A stretch of DNA of 31,092 nt from contig DDIM01000001.1 in the NCBI GenBank assembly GCA_002338525.1, forward strand, positions 147,019 to 178,110. Direction: 5' to 3'. Source of the DNA: Micavibrio sp. UBA1850. GTDB taxonomy: Bacteria > Pseudomonadota > Alphaproteobacteria > Micavibrionales > Micavibrionaceae. How positions within the stretch are numbered: position 1 is the first letter of the stretch; each line of letters opens with the position of its first letter. Below are positions 16,150 through 24,977 of this stretch, piece after piece. A program made the position numbers and the translations under genes. The notes below the pieces were generated by a model. That model was not told where the DNA came from. It saw only the letters and a program-made list of their open reading frames with translations, and ran no database searches.

Positions 16150-19100
16150 GTGAGCTCGGCGAAAAAACATATTAATATGCTCTTCGCCTCCACATGCGTG
16201 GGGGTGCTTATTTATGCGTCATCCAGCTCGATTTCTCACGCTAACACACTTTCAAACGCGCAATTAAAAGGCTTGGCCTCCAGCTTCCTAACCCGCATCG
16301 GACCTAGCTTTGAAGCCGAAAAAAGCACCACAAAACAAGATGCACTAGACCGCATATTAAGCCAAATTCCTGATGGGGAAATATTAATATTGCGCCCCCT
16401 TGCAGGAGAACTGCTATATGATCTTGATATTATGGCGATCAAACAAAAAGAGGGCATATTTTTATCCTTTTATGATTTTATTTCTGTGTTTGAATTCCCC
16501 ATTACTTATGATTCGGAAAGTCACGATGCTTTTGGATGGTTTTTACGAGAGGATTGGAATTTTTCTCTAAATTATGATGAAAAACAGGTCATATCGAAAG
16601 AAAAAGTCATCCCCATCTCTGAGCAAGACATTTATATGGACGGTACAGAACTGTATGTAAAAGAATCCGCTATGGAAGAATGGTTCAACATGGCATACGA
16701 TGTTGACCTCTCCCAACAATATATAAAAATTTACAGTGACTACCCCCTTCCTCAAGTCGCCCAATATAGCCGTCAAAAAAGGGAAGAACAAAAAGCACGA
16801 AACGCTCGCTTTGCGCGCCTACCTCGTAAAGACGTTAAATACGATAACTTTGACATCAACCTTGCCGACCTTACACTCCGCTCAGCCATTTCAATGCCAG
16901 GAGACGGAGATTTAACAAAGCGAAACAGCGCCTCGCTAGCGCTTGAAGGGGAAACCCTACAACACAGCGCCTACCTTCTTGCCAATACGGACAATCAAGA
17001 AGGGCTCAACACTGTGATTGCCCGTATTAAAAAAGAATCTGACGAACCTGATCTTTTAGGTCCCTTAAAAGCACGCTCTTACACAATTGGTGATGCCAAC
17101 ACAGCTGAAATCCCCCTCACTGGATTTACAGGCCAAGAGCTTGGCGTAAACATCAGTAACAACCCCCTTCAAAATTCAGACTTTGAAACAACACAAATTG
17201 AGGGGGATGCTCTTCCCGGATGGGATGTCGAGCTTTATAGAAACGGCGGGCTTGTATCTTCTGTGACAGTTGACAATACGGGTCGTTACCTCTTCGAAAA
17301 TATTCAACTATTTGGTGGAGACAATACATTTGAGCTTTTCTTTTATGGACCACAAGGTGAGATCAGAACCGACAATGTAAATATTCCCGTCAGCCAAGCG
17401 CTGCTCTCAACACAAGACAAAACCTATGAATTTTCAGCCTCATTATCAGACAAGCGAACCTACAGGTCTCAAGAAGAAGACGATCCAGACTATGGAACCG
17501 CCCACATTTCAGGACGCTATAATTTCTTTTTAGGCGACGCACTGTCGTACGCAGGTTTTCGCTCGAGACAAGTGAACGACGAAAACAAAATGTTTCTTGC
17601 CGCTGGTGTGACGAAAATTATTGGCCCCACAATAGTAGATGTAAATACGGCCGTTGATAATGACGGTGAAGCCGCAGCCGAAATTATTGGGCGTGCTGAA
17701 ATTCTGGGCTGGGACACGGCCCTTTCAAATGAGTTTAGAACTGATGAATTCACAACAGACGAATCAACAGATCCACAAGTGATAAATACATCCCTAAACC
17801 TGAACCGTAAAATCATCCCCCCAGTTGGAGACCGCGCCAACATCGCCGCACGGTTCAGCCATATTGAAACAGCCTCAGGGACTACCACAGATCAACAACG
17901 TTTAAATTATAGCCACAATTTCGGACGCTTAAATATAAGCAACACATTTTTAAACGAACAGCGCACAGGCCTCGATGACCGCATGAGCGACACGCTGGCA
18001 ATGCGCTATAACTACGGAAAATATTTACTGCGCGGCGGGGTCACGTATGACATCAAACCAGACTCAGAAGTAGATCGCTATTTTTCACAAATTAACTACC
18101 GCCCCACCAGCAAGCTAAATGCGGATCTGAGCATTGACCACCAGCCCTTTTTAGACCTGACTGAAGGCAGGCTGAATGTTAGCTATATACATGACAAGGT
18201 CCGAATTTCACCATATCTAAGCGTCGATACAGATAACGATGTGATTGCCGGACTTAACCTCAATAGCTCACTCATTCACGATGATCGTTATGACGCGCCC
18301 ATCATCACAAGCGACCGCCTTATCGGAAAAGGTCTTGTTTCTACATTTGTGTTTCATGACAAAGATGGCGACATGGTGTTTAACAATGACGATGAAGCTT
18401 TGCCCGAAGTCATTGTCGAAAGTGTTAATGTTAAACGTCGTGAGACCACCGATGAACAAGGTCGTGCGCTCATTAAAAATTTACCCGAGGCAACGGTTAC
18501 CGACATCCAGATTGATGCCTCCACACTGCCAGACCCATACATGATCCCCGCATTTGATGGAAACTCTATTTTTCCACGCGGTGGTGACATCATAAATATG
18601 GACTTTCCCGTTCATCTTGCTGGCGAAATTGACGGTACCGTTACTGTGAAAAACCAAGATGAGTCATATGATCGTGTTCGCCTCATGGAAATCCAGCTCA
18701 TTCCCATGTCAGGAAATAAAGAAATAAAAACTGCAAAAACAGCAGGAGACGGATTTTTCGTGTTTTCACAAGTCCCCCCTGGTGATTATTTGCTAACCCC
18801 CTCTTACGAAGACTTGAAAGCACGCGAACTAGGCCAGCCAACACCACAACGCGTAAGCATTGGATACGATGGCACCGTTTTATATGGGCAAAATATTGAA
18901 CTCTCAAAATCTATTCCGCCAACACCATTTAAATCAAACGCAAATGGCAGCGGCACCTATGTGCTCAACATCGGAAAACAGGGCGTATCAAAACTATCTT
19001 CCCTCATAGGAAAGCTTATGACACGTCGCACAGCAACACCCTTAATGCGCGATCTTACGCCTGTTGATGGTGATGCCGGTCAAAAACGCTACACAACACC

Positions 19101-19197
19101 GACAGGTACTCTAAAGGAAAGCTTTGAGCGGTGCCAAATGCTAATTCAAAACAATACGCCATGTGAAATTGAACAAGCGATGCTGTCGCAAAAATAA
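16150..19197 (+). CDS. usher-like outer-membrane protein with C-terminal Ig/carboxypeptidase-regulatory-like domains
   Basis: This exported protein of 1015 residues starts at GTG (16150); that start supplies the basic n-region SSAKKH of a signal peptide cleaved near SHA (residue 31). Residues ~32-215 form an N-terminal domain (FLSFYDFISVFEFPITYD, ISEQDIYMDGTELYVKESAM). Next comes a beta-rich part including WDVELYRNGGLVSSVTV and FELFFYGPQGEIRTDNV, which resembles usher segments, then a barrel-like region of alternating polar/hydrophobic strands (~430-725). An SdrD-B-like domain follows (FVFHDKDGDMVFNNDDEALP, ~727-800), then a carboxypeptidase-regulatory-like domain (GEIDGTVTV, FFVFSQVPPGDYLLTP). 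The tail has two cysteines. Position opposite a pilus chaperone and DUF4402 gene supports an usher-like export role. It is not a classical FimD; homology is judged by eye. Confidence 0.65.
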   Translation: MSSAKKHINMLFASTCVGVLIYASSSSISHANTLSNAQLKGLASSFLTRIGPSFEAEKSTTKQDALDRILSQIPDGEILILRPLAGELLYDLDIMAIKQKEGIFLSFYDFISVFEFPITYDSESHDAFGWFLREDWNFSLNYDEKQVISKEKVIPISEQDIYMDGTELYVKESAMEEWFNMAYDVDLSQQYIKIYSDYPLPQVAQYSRQKREEQKARNARFARLPRKDVKYDNFDINLADLTLRSAISMPGDGDLTKRNSASLALEGETLQHSAYLLANTDNQEGLNTVIARIKKESDEPDLLGPLKARSYTIGDANTAEIPLTGFTGQELGVNISNNPLQNSDFETTQIEGDALPGWDVELYRNGGLVSSVTVDNTGRYLFENIQLFGGDNTFELFFYGPQGEIRTDNVNIPVSQALLSTQDKTYEFSASLSDKRTYRSQEEDDPDYGTAHISGRYNFFLGDALSYAGFRSRQVNDENKMFLAAGVTKIIGPTIVDVNTAVDNDGEAAAEIIGRAEILGWDTALSNEFRTDEFTTDESTDPQVINTSLNLNRKIIPPVGDRANIAARFSHIETASGTTTDQQRLNYSHNFGRLNISNTFLNEQRTGLDDRMSDTLAMRYNYGKYLLRGGVTYDIKPDSEVDRYFSQINYRPTSKLNADLSIDHQPFLDLTEGRLNVSYIHDKVRISPYLSVDTDNDVIAGLNLNSSLIHDDRYDAPIITSDRLIGKGLVSTFVFHDKDGDMVFNNDDEALPEVIVESVNVKRRETTDEQGRALIKNLPEATVTDIQIDASTLPDPYMIPAFDGNSIFPRGGDIINMDFPVHLAGEIDGTVTVKNQDESYDRVRLMEIQLIPMSGNKEIKTAKTAGDGFFVFSQVPPGDYLLTPSYEDLKARELGQPTPQRVSIGYDGTVLYGQNIELSKSIPPTPFKSNANGSGTYVLNIGKQGVSKLSSLIGKLMTRRTATPLMRDLTPVDGDAGQKRYTTPTGTLKESFERCQMLIQNNTPCEIEQAMLSQK

Positions 19198-19250
19198 GTT
19201 TTAAATATAATAATTCGCACAATACCTATTAAATATGCTAAGATTACTGC

Positions 19251-19266
19251 TTAAGTTACATTTAAG
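19251..19266. promoter_or_regulatory. CtrA-like box upstream of rpsU
   Basis: TTAA-GTTACAT-TTAAG matches TTAA-N7-TTAA on both strands but ends in G rather than the consensus C. It lies directly before a TTGATC (19269-19274) that could be a -35 box, about 70 bp upstream of the rpsU start. AT-rich sequence makes chance matches possible. Confidence 0.3.
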
Positions 19267-19338
19267 ACTTGATCTTATCGGCTTGGGCCGTTAATAACAC
19301 ATATAAATAATTTAGATGCTCTTGAAAGGGGTGATATT

Positions 19339-19539
19339 TTGGTAAGCGTAAACGTACGTGAAAATAACGTAGAACAAGCTCTTCGTGTCTTGAAGAAGAA
19401 AATGCAGCGTGAAGGAATCTTCCGTGAAATGAAACAACGTAAAGACTTCGAAAAGCCTACAGAAAAGCGTAAGCGTCAAAAGGCAGAAGCTGTCCGTCGC
19501 TGGCACAAAGTGCAACGTAAATTAAGAGATAAGCTCTAA
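19339..19539 (+). CDS. rpsU: 30S ribosomal protein S21
   Basis: S21 is a small basic protein of the 30S subunit that helps initiation. The 66 residues match the family throughout: VSVNVRENNVEQALRVLKKK, then MQREGIFREMKQRKDFEKPT and a Lys/Arg-rich tail. The start is TTG at 19339, preceded by AAGGGGTGA at good spacing; no in-frame ATG or GTG fits. A clear terminator follows. Unlike in E. coli it is not joined to dnaG-rpoD. Confidence 0.95.
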   Translation: MVSVNVRENNVEQALRVLKKKMQREGIFREMKQRKDFEKPTEKRKRQKAEAVRRWHKVQRKLRDKL

Positions 19540-19565
19540 TTTACTTACAAAATATCTAGAATTTC

Positions 19566-19596
19566 AAAAGCCATGTGTTCATCTCATGGCTTTTTT
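19566..19596 (+). terminator. intrinsic terminator after rpsU
   Basis: AAAAGCCATG (19566-19575) and CATGGCTTTT (19585-19594) form a 10-bp stem with a 9-nt loop, and the T run continues to 19596. It lies 27 bp after the rpsU stop and ends that transcript. The A run on the 5' arm could also make it work in the other direction, although no minus-strand gene ends here. Confidence 0.88.
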
Positions 19597-19640
19597 ATTT
19601 GTTTTAGGATATACTTAAATAAAACGAAACGGGGTCTAGA

Positions 19641-20093
19641 ATGATTAAAAATTTAAAAATGGGCGCCCTCGCCCTATCTCTTATATTTATTTCAAATGTA
19701 TCTCACGCAGCCGATATTGTTGAAGGGCTGTGGCTTATTGAAAATAAGCGAGCAGTTATTGAAATCAAAGAATGTGACAAAGGCATTTGCGGAGACATTT
19801 ATTGGCTGACACATGATGCCAGAAAATTCGATTCATCAAATCCAGACGAAAGCCTAAGAAACCAGCCTCTTTGTGGACTACGAATTCTTTGGGGATTTGA
19901 TAAAATTCGAGAAGGCAAATGGGCTAATGGTCGTATATACAAGGCTGATGAGGGCGACGTATATCGCGCGCTCGTACATTCCATTGACGAGGACACATTG
20001 AAAGTACGTGGATTTGTGGGCGTTCCAATGTTTGGAGAAACACAAATTTGGAGCCGCGTAACAGACTTCAATTACGATCGTTGCGAAAACTAA
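19641..20093 (+). CDS. DUF2147 exported protein
   Basis: This is a periplasmic or secreted protein of the DUF2147 family, 150 residues. A signal peptide (LALSLIFISNVSHA, cleaved after A23) is followed by the single family domain. Its features are VEGLWLIENKRAVIEIKEC, a Cys pair C45/C50 around DKGICGDIYWL, the SSNPDESLRNQPLCGLRILW block, the ANGRIYKADEGDVYRA turn and the closing FGETQIWSR. The biochemical function of the family is unknown; a lipocalin-like beta-barrel fold is plausible. It stands alone between the rpsU terminator and the convergent aminopeptidase gene, 14 bp apart at their stops. Confidence 0.88.
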   Translation: MIKNLKMGALALSLIFISNVSHAADIVEGLWLIENKRAVIEIKECDKGICGDIYWLTHDARKFDSSNPDESLRNQPLCGLRILWGFDKIREGKWANGRIYKADEGDVYRALVHSIDEDTLKVRGFVGVPMFGETQIWSRVTDFNYDRCEN

Positions 20094-20107
20094 CAGAAAG
20101 AAGCACG

Positions 20108-21823
20108 TTAAAGGTCAAGCGTTTGTCTGACAAGCTCTTGATAATCGCGAACCCACCGTGCTTCACTGTCTGATAACATTGACCACTCAATAAGCTTTTC
20201 ATCTAATGGCACCATAGTAATGGTTTCAAATCCTAATAATGGGCGGCCATCTTCAAGCGTCTTACCTGTATCAATGACCACAAGTAAGGATTCAATACGT
20301 ATACCAAATTCTCCTGCTTTGTAATATCCAGGCTCGTTTGAAATAATCATCCCTACCTTGAAAGGGTCATTACATCGTGGCGAGATGGATGTTGCTTCTT
20401 CATGCACAGATAGATAGCAGCCAACACCGTGGCCCGTGCCATGCCCATAATCTAAGCCCTCTTCCCAAAGCGCTTTACGCGCCAAAAGATCGATTTGTGC
20501 GCCTGTTGTGCGCTCTGGAAATACTGCAGTCGCCACAGCAATATGCCCCTTTAAAACAAGCGTGAATGCATGCTTTTGCGCCTGTGTGGGCGCGCCATTT
20601 AATGCCACTGTTCGTGTAACATCCGTCGTGCCTTCAACATATTGACCACCACTATCAATGAGCAATAATCCCTGCCCTTTAATCGGCAGACTACTCTCAT
20701 CGCTTACACGGTAGTGAACAATGGCTCCATTTTCCGCCCACCCGACAATGGCAGGAAAGCTCAAATCCTCAAGCGCGCCGGTTTCGGCACGGCACGCATT
20801 CAGTTTTTGATCTACGATCATCTCCGTAAGTGTCCCTTTTGGCGCCTCGTCTTCTATCCATTTTAACGCCTTGGTCAACGCGCGCCCATCGCGAATATGA
20901 GCCGCCTTCATGCTTTCAATTTCTTGAGGCGTCTTTTGCGCTCTTATATCAATACAAGGGTCTTTTGAGTTGATAATTTCACACGTCCCATCATCTAACG
21001 CATTGAAAAAAGCAATCGGCGCCCGTTTAAAATCAAGCCCCACGCGCTCCACTTCACTCAATTGCGCCAGCTCCTTTGCAAGGGCATCTGGCGCATGAAC
21101 ACGAACGCTTTGCCCCAAATAAGGAACCACATCCTCTAATAGACGCGCCTCATCGATAAACCAGTCTACACTGGCATCTTGATGTATAATTGCATATGAC
21201 AAGGGAAGCGGTGTACATGACACATCACTGCTTCGTACATTCAAAACCCATGCAATTGATTGGGGATCAGACAAAACAAAAGCATCTAATTCATGCGCCT
21301 TCAGTTGATCGGCAACCAGCGCTTTTTTTTCATGGGCACTGCGCCCTACAATTGTATCATCATGAAGAAACACAGGCTGGGACGGTGCATTAGGGCGATC
21401 GTCCCATATACAATCTATTAAATTTTCAGGCACAGCCTTTAAACAAATCCCAAATTTTTCCCACGCGCTAATTTCTGCATGTGTATGTAGCCACGGATCA
21501 TAGGCAATTACATCACCCTGATTTGTGTTGTCGCTCAACCACTGGCCAATACTCGTGTCTTGACTGCTTCCGATGTCATAAAGCGCGCTATCCACTTCTT
21601 TTTGAATTTGAATCGTATACCGGCTGTCGGTCATTGCAACGGCGCTATCTTTTAAAATGATCGCAGCGCCTGCCGAGCCGTTAAATCCACTAATCCAGCG
21701 CAACCGTTGTGCACATTCAGGGATATACTCCCCCATAAACGCATCCGTTTGTGGAACAACAAAGCCATCAAGCGTTTCGCGAGACATTAGGGCTCTTAAT
21801 TTTTCTAATCGTTTTGCACGCAT
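20108..21823 (-). CDS. aminopeptidase P family protein (Xaa-Pro aminopeptidase, M24B)
   Basis: This is a metallopeptidase expected to remove N-terminal residues that precede proline; the three-domain form is cytoplasmic. At 571 residues it is the long type, with two creatinase-like N-terminal domains (LDGFVVPQTDAFMGEYIPE, DAFVLSDPQSIAWVLNVRSS) and a C-terminal pita-bread catalytic domain. The dinuclear metal ligands are visible: two Asp in IDSGGQYVEGTTDVTRT, His in HGTGHGVGCYLSVHE, and Glu in SNEPGYY and FGIRIESL. The frame reaches a TTG two codons upstream; I chose the ATG at 21823 because AGAAAGAG stands 9 nt before it. It is divergent from galU. Confidence 0.93.
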   Translation of the reverse strand: MRAKRLEKLRALMSRETLDGFVVPQTDAFMGEYIPECAQRLRWISGFNGSAGAAIILKDSAVAMTDSRYTIQIQKEVDSALYDIGSSQDTSIGQWLSDNTNQGDVIAYDPWLHTHAEISAWEKFGICLKAVPENLIDCIWDDRPNAPSQPVFLHDDTIVGRSAHEKKALVADQLKAHELDAFVLSDPQSIAWVLNVRSSDVSCTPLPLSYAIIHQDASVDWFIDEARLLEDVVPYLGQSVRVHAPDALAKELAQLSEVERVGLDFKRAPIAFFNALDDGTCEIINSKDPCIDIRAQKTPQEIESMKAAHIRDGRALTKALKWIEDEAPKGTLTEMIVDQKLNACRAETGALEDLSFPAIVGWAENGAIVHYRVSDESSLPIKGQGLLLIDSGGQYVEGTTDVTRTVALNGAPTQAQKHAFTLVLKGHIAVATAVFPERTTGAQIDLLARKALWEEGLDYGHGTGHGVGCYLSVHEEATSISPRCNDPFKVGMIISNEPGYYKAGEFGIRIESLLVVIDTGKTLEDGRPLLGFETITMVPLDEKLIEWSMLSDSEARWVRDYQELVRQTLDL

Positions 21824-21909
21824 TTGCAAAAGCTCTTTCTGTTTTTATGGACAAATCTTTACTAACGTGGATAGTATGATAGCACTACACAATGAACACA
21901 AGAGGTCAC

Positions 21910-22818
21910 ATGTTAAATAACTCAGAATGGAAACCTGTTCGTAAAGCCGTCTTCCCCGTGGCAGGAATGGGAACACGCTTTCTCCCTGCCACAAAAGTCA
22001 TGCCCAAGGAGATGCTCCCTCTTGTCGATCGGCCCTTAATCCAACACGCAATGGAAGAGGCTAAGGCCGCAGGAATTGAAGAATTTATTTTTGTAACAGG
22101 TCGTCAAAAAGAAATGCTGGAAGAGCATTTTGACTACCAGCCAGAATTACAGCGCACATTAGAAGCACGCGGCAAAACAGACCTCCTTGAAAAAGTTCGT
22201 GAAAGCGAGCTTAGCGAAAGCCAGCTCTTCCTAACGCGCCAAGCCCGCCCACTGGGTCTTGGACACGCCATATGGTGTGCCCGAAAGCTTGTTGGAAACG
22301 AGCCTTTTGCCGTGCTTCTACCCGACGATGTTATATTGTCTGACACCCCCTGCATGAAACAAATGATCCATCAATATAACCAAACAGGTGGAAACATGCT
22401 GGCCGTCATGGACGTCCCACTAGAAGACACCTCCAAATACGGTGTCCTTGATGTAGAAAGCGACGATGGAACAATTGCAAAAGTCAAAGGCATGGTTGAA
22501 AAGCCAGCCCCTGAAGATGCCCCATCTACCCTTTCTGTGATTGGACGCTACATACTTCAACCACAAATTTTTGACCAGCTATCTAAATTTGAAACGGGTG
22601 CTGGTGGAGAAATACAACTCACAGATGCCATTGCCAAGTTCATAGGAAATCAGCCGCTAAATGGTTTCCGTTATAAGGGGCAGCGCTATGACTGCGGATC
22701 TCGCGAAGGGTTCATTGAGGCAAATATTGCATTTAGCCTGCAAGACCCCGTCATTGGTGAATCTGTGCGAAACATGGTACAAAAATATGCACAACAAGTT
22801 CAAACGAAAGTCGCATAG
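21910..22818 (+). CDS. galU: UTP-glucose-1-phosphate uridylyltransferase
   Basis: GalU makes UDP-glucose for polysaccharide and envelope synthesis. The nucleotidyltransferase signature VFPVAGMGTRFLPATKVMPK and the following EMLPLVDRPLIQHAMEEA are intact, as are the uridine-pocket region (ARPLGLGHAIWCA), LLPDDVI and the late GGEIQLTDAIA and YDCGSREGFIEANI. The frame is open to an ATG at 21892; the ATG at 21910 has AGAGG just before it (short spacing) and gives 302 residues, closer to the family norm, but the start is not certain. It is followed after 9 bp by a phosphohexomutase, the enzyme acting just before it in the pathway. Confidence 0.95.
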   Translation: MLNNSEWKPVRKAVFPVAGMGTRFLPATKVMPKEMLPLVDRPLIQHAMEEAKAAGIEEFIFVTGRQKEMLEEHFDYQPELQRTLEARGKTDLLEKVRESELSESQLFLTRQARPLGLGHAIWCARKLVGNEPFAVLLPDDVILSDTPCMKQMIHQYNQTGGNMLAVMDVPLEDTSKYGVLDVESDDGTIAKVKGMVEKPAPEDAPSTLSVIGRYILQPQIFDQLSKFETGAGGEIQLTDAIAKFIGNQPLNGFRYKGQRYDCGSREGFIEANIAFSLQDPVIGESVRNMVQKYAQQVQTKVA

Positions 22819-22827
22819 GGCAAAACT

Positions 22828-24231
22828 ATGACAGATTACAGCCACACCCCTCATAATTTTAATCCTTCAATACTTCGCGAATATGACATCCGCGGAATAG
22901 TCGACGAAAACATCACAGATAAAGATGCCTTTGCTATTGGTTGTGCTTTTGGCACCATGGTGCGTCGCCGGGGTGGCAAAAAGGTTGCTGTCGGATATGA
23001 TGGCCGCGAAACATCTCCTCTTTATGCTGATGCGGTCACGCAAGGCCTTATCTCTGTTGGAATTGATGTCACCAGTGTAGGACTTGGCCCCTCTCCTATG
23101 TTGTATTTCACTGTAAAGTCACTCAAACTTGATGGCGGTGTGATGATTACAGGGTCTCACAACCCATCAAATTATAATGGCTTTAAACTTAGCTTTTTAA
23201 ACGAATCTGTTTATGGCGATCTTGTCCAAGAGGTCGGTCGCATTGCCGCCAAAGCTGATTACGAGGACGGAATTGGCTCTAAAACGGCCATAGACATTAG
23301 CAATGCTTATATCAAACGCGTCTTGCAAGATCTTGATTGTGATAAAGAGTTCACAATTGTATGGGACAACGGTAATGGTGCGGCTGGTAACCTTTTAAAG
23401 CGCCTCACAAAAGAAATTCCTGGCACACACCATCTTCTCTATGAAGACGTAGATGCCACATTCCCTAATCACCACCCAGACCCCACGGTCGACAAAAATC
23501 TTGCCGATTTGATTGATAAAGTCGCACAAACGAACGCCGATTTTGGAATTGCGTTTGATGGAGATGCCGACCGCATCGGTGTTGTAAATGACAAGGGCGA
23601 AATATTACGTTGTGATATTTTAATGGCACTGTATGCGCGTGATGTCCTCAAAACGCACCCTAACGCCTCTATCGTTGGTGATATCAAATGTTCAAAAGTC
23701 ATGTTCGATGAAATTGAAAAACTTGGTGGGAACGCCGTTATGTGGAAAACGGGCCATTCACTCATCAAAACAAAAATGGCAGAGCTCAAAGCCCCCCTTG
23801 CAGGAGAGCTGAGCGGACATATTTTCTTTGCAGATAAATACTACGGTTATGATGATGCGCTTTATTGCTCGATACGCCTCATTAATGCTATTGCCCACAG
23901 TGGAAAGACACTGTCTGAAATGACAGCGCACATGCCAGTCCTTCATAGCACGCCAGAGATTCGCTTTGATGTCGATGAGGCAACCAAATTTGAAAATATT
24001 GACACCCTTGTAGAAAACGTTAAACAAACGGCCTCCGATGAAATAAAGGTCAATGATATTGACGGCGTCCGAGTATCAACCGCTGATGGCTGGTGGCTTG
24101 TGCGCGCTTCAAACACACAAAACGCATTGACCGCTCGTGCCGAGGCGACCAGCCCACAAGGTTTAGAACGTCTCAAAACTATGATCCAAGATCACGTCAA
24201 AAGAATTGGGTACAGCGTTCCGTTTGAGTAA
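22828..24231 (+). CDS. phosphomannomutase/phosphoglucomutase
   Basis: This alpha-D-phosphohexomutase interconverts the 6- and 1-phosphates of glucose and/or mannose. Of its 467 residues, the N-terminal REYDIRGIVDENITDKDA, the phosphoserine loop MITGSHNPSNYNGFK (S110), the metal loop FDGDADRIGVV, the sugar-binding GELSGHIFF and the phosphate-binding RASNTQNALTARAEA are all present. The sequence does not settle glucose versus mannose preference. Being joined to galU (9-bp gap, AGGGC ribosome binding site) supports supply of glucose-1-phosphate for UDP-glucose. It is of the AlgC/ManB type. Confidence 0.93.
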   Translation: MTDYSHTPHNFNPSILREYDIRGIVDENITDKDAFAIGCAFGTMVRRRGGKKVAVGYDGRETSPLYADAVTQGLISVGIDVTSVGLGPSPMLYFTVKSLKLDGGVMITGSHNPSNYNGFKLSFLNESVYGDLVQEVGRIAAKADYEDGIGSKTAIDISNAYIKRVLQDLDCDKEFTIVWDNGNGAAGNLLKRLTKEIPGTHHLLYEDVDATFPNHHPDPTVDKNLADLIDKVAQTNADFGIAFDGDADRIGVVNDKGEILRCDILMALYARDVLKTHPNASIVGDIKCSKVMFDEIEKLGGNAVMWKTGHSLIKTKMAELKAPLAGELSGHIFFADKYYGYDDALYCSIRLINAIAHSGKTLSEMTAHMPVLHSTPEIRFDVDEATKFENIDTLVENVKQTASDEIKVNDIDGVRVSTADGWWLVRASNTQNALTARAEATSPQGLERLKTMIQDHVKRIGYSVPFE

Positions 24232-24325
24232 GCCTTCTTAAAAACGTACATTGTTTTGCGATTAAAAATCATTGTGCTATGGTTGGTGCGAACCAAACCC
24301 AAGATGTTTAAAAGGCTTACATGTT

Positions 24326-24949
24326 ATGAAAGAAACCACCCTCCTCCTCGAAATGCTGGCATCACGCATTTGTCACGATCTGATCAGTCCTGTCGGCGCC
24401 ATCCACAATGGTATTGAGTTTTTAGAGGAAATGGGCGCCGATGCGCTAGACGATGCCATCGGTTTGATGCAACACTCAGCCCTTCAATCAACTGTAAAGC
24501 TTAAAACATTCCGCCTCGCTTATGGCGCAGGGGGGCGTGATCCATCTGTTAGTGCAGAAGATGTTTATAACGCGATTAGGGAATACACTGCCCTTGATGG
24601 TAAAATCACGCAGGAGTGGGATCCTCATGGCTCAATCACTGACATCGATAATGACGGATTTTCAAAAATACTTATGGGCACGTTGCTGCTTGCCACAGAA
24701 GTTCTTATCAAAGGGGGAACCCTATCCGTTGAAACAGGCGATGATTGTTTAGCGCGTGTCATTGCAAAAGCTGATGATTTTATTCTGCGCGAAAGCATTA
24801 TAGAGGCATTAAACGGGGAAACTGACGCTAACGATATTGACCCTCGTAGCGTAACGGCCTATCTACTGGGTCTCAACGCGAGAGACTTGGACATGAATGT
24901 TGAAATCGAGCCAAGCGACAGCCAAATAGCATTTAAAATAACCCAGTAA
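24326..24949 (+). CDS. chpT: histidine phosphotransferase ChpT
   Basis: ChpT passes phosphate from the hybrid kinase CckA to CtrA and CpdR in alphaproteobacteria, controlling the cell cycle and surface structures. The 207 residues show the dimerisation helix with the phospho-accepting histidine H17 in ASRICHDLISPVGAIHNGIE, and then a degenerate ATPase-like domain. The conserved H-D-L-x-x-P-x-G-A pattern is characteristic. The open frame starts at a TTG (24272) that would add 18 unrelated residues; the ATG at 24326, after AAAGG, places the histidine correctly. purH follows after 28 bp. cckA and ctrA are not in the window. Confidence 0.88.
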   Translation: MKETTLLLEMLASRICHDLISPVGAIHNGIEFLEEMGADALDDAIGLMQHSALQSTVKLKTFRLAYGAGGRDPSVSAEDVYNAIREYTALDGKITQEWDPHGSITDIDNDGFSKILMGTLLLATEVLIKGGTLSVETGDDCLARVIAKADDFILRESIIEALNGETDANDIDPRSVTAYLLGLNARDLDMNVEIEPSDSQIAFKITQ

Positions 24950-24977
24950 ACGATAAAAAACACACATAGATAAAATC

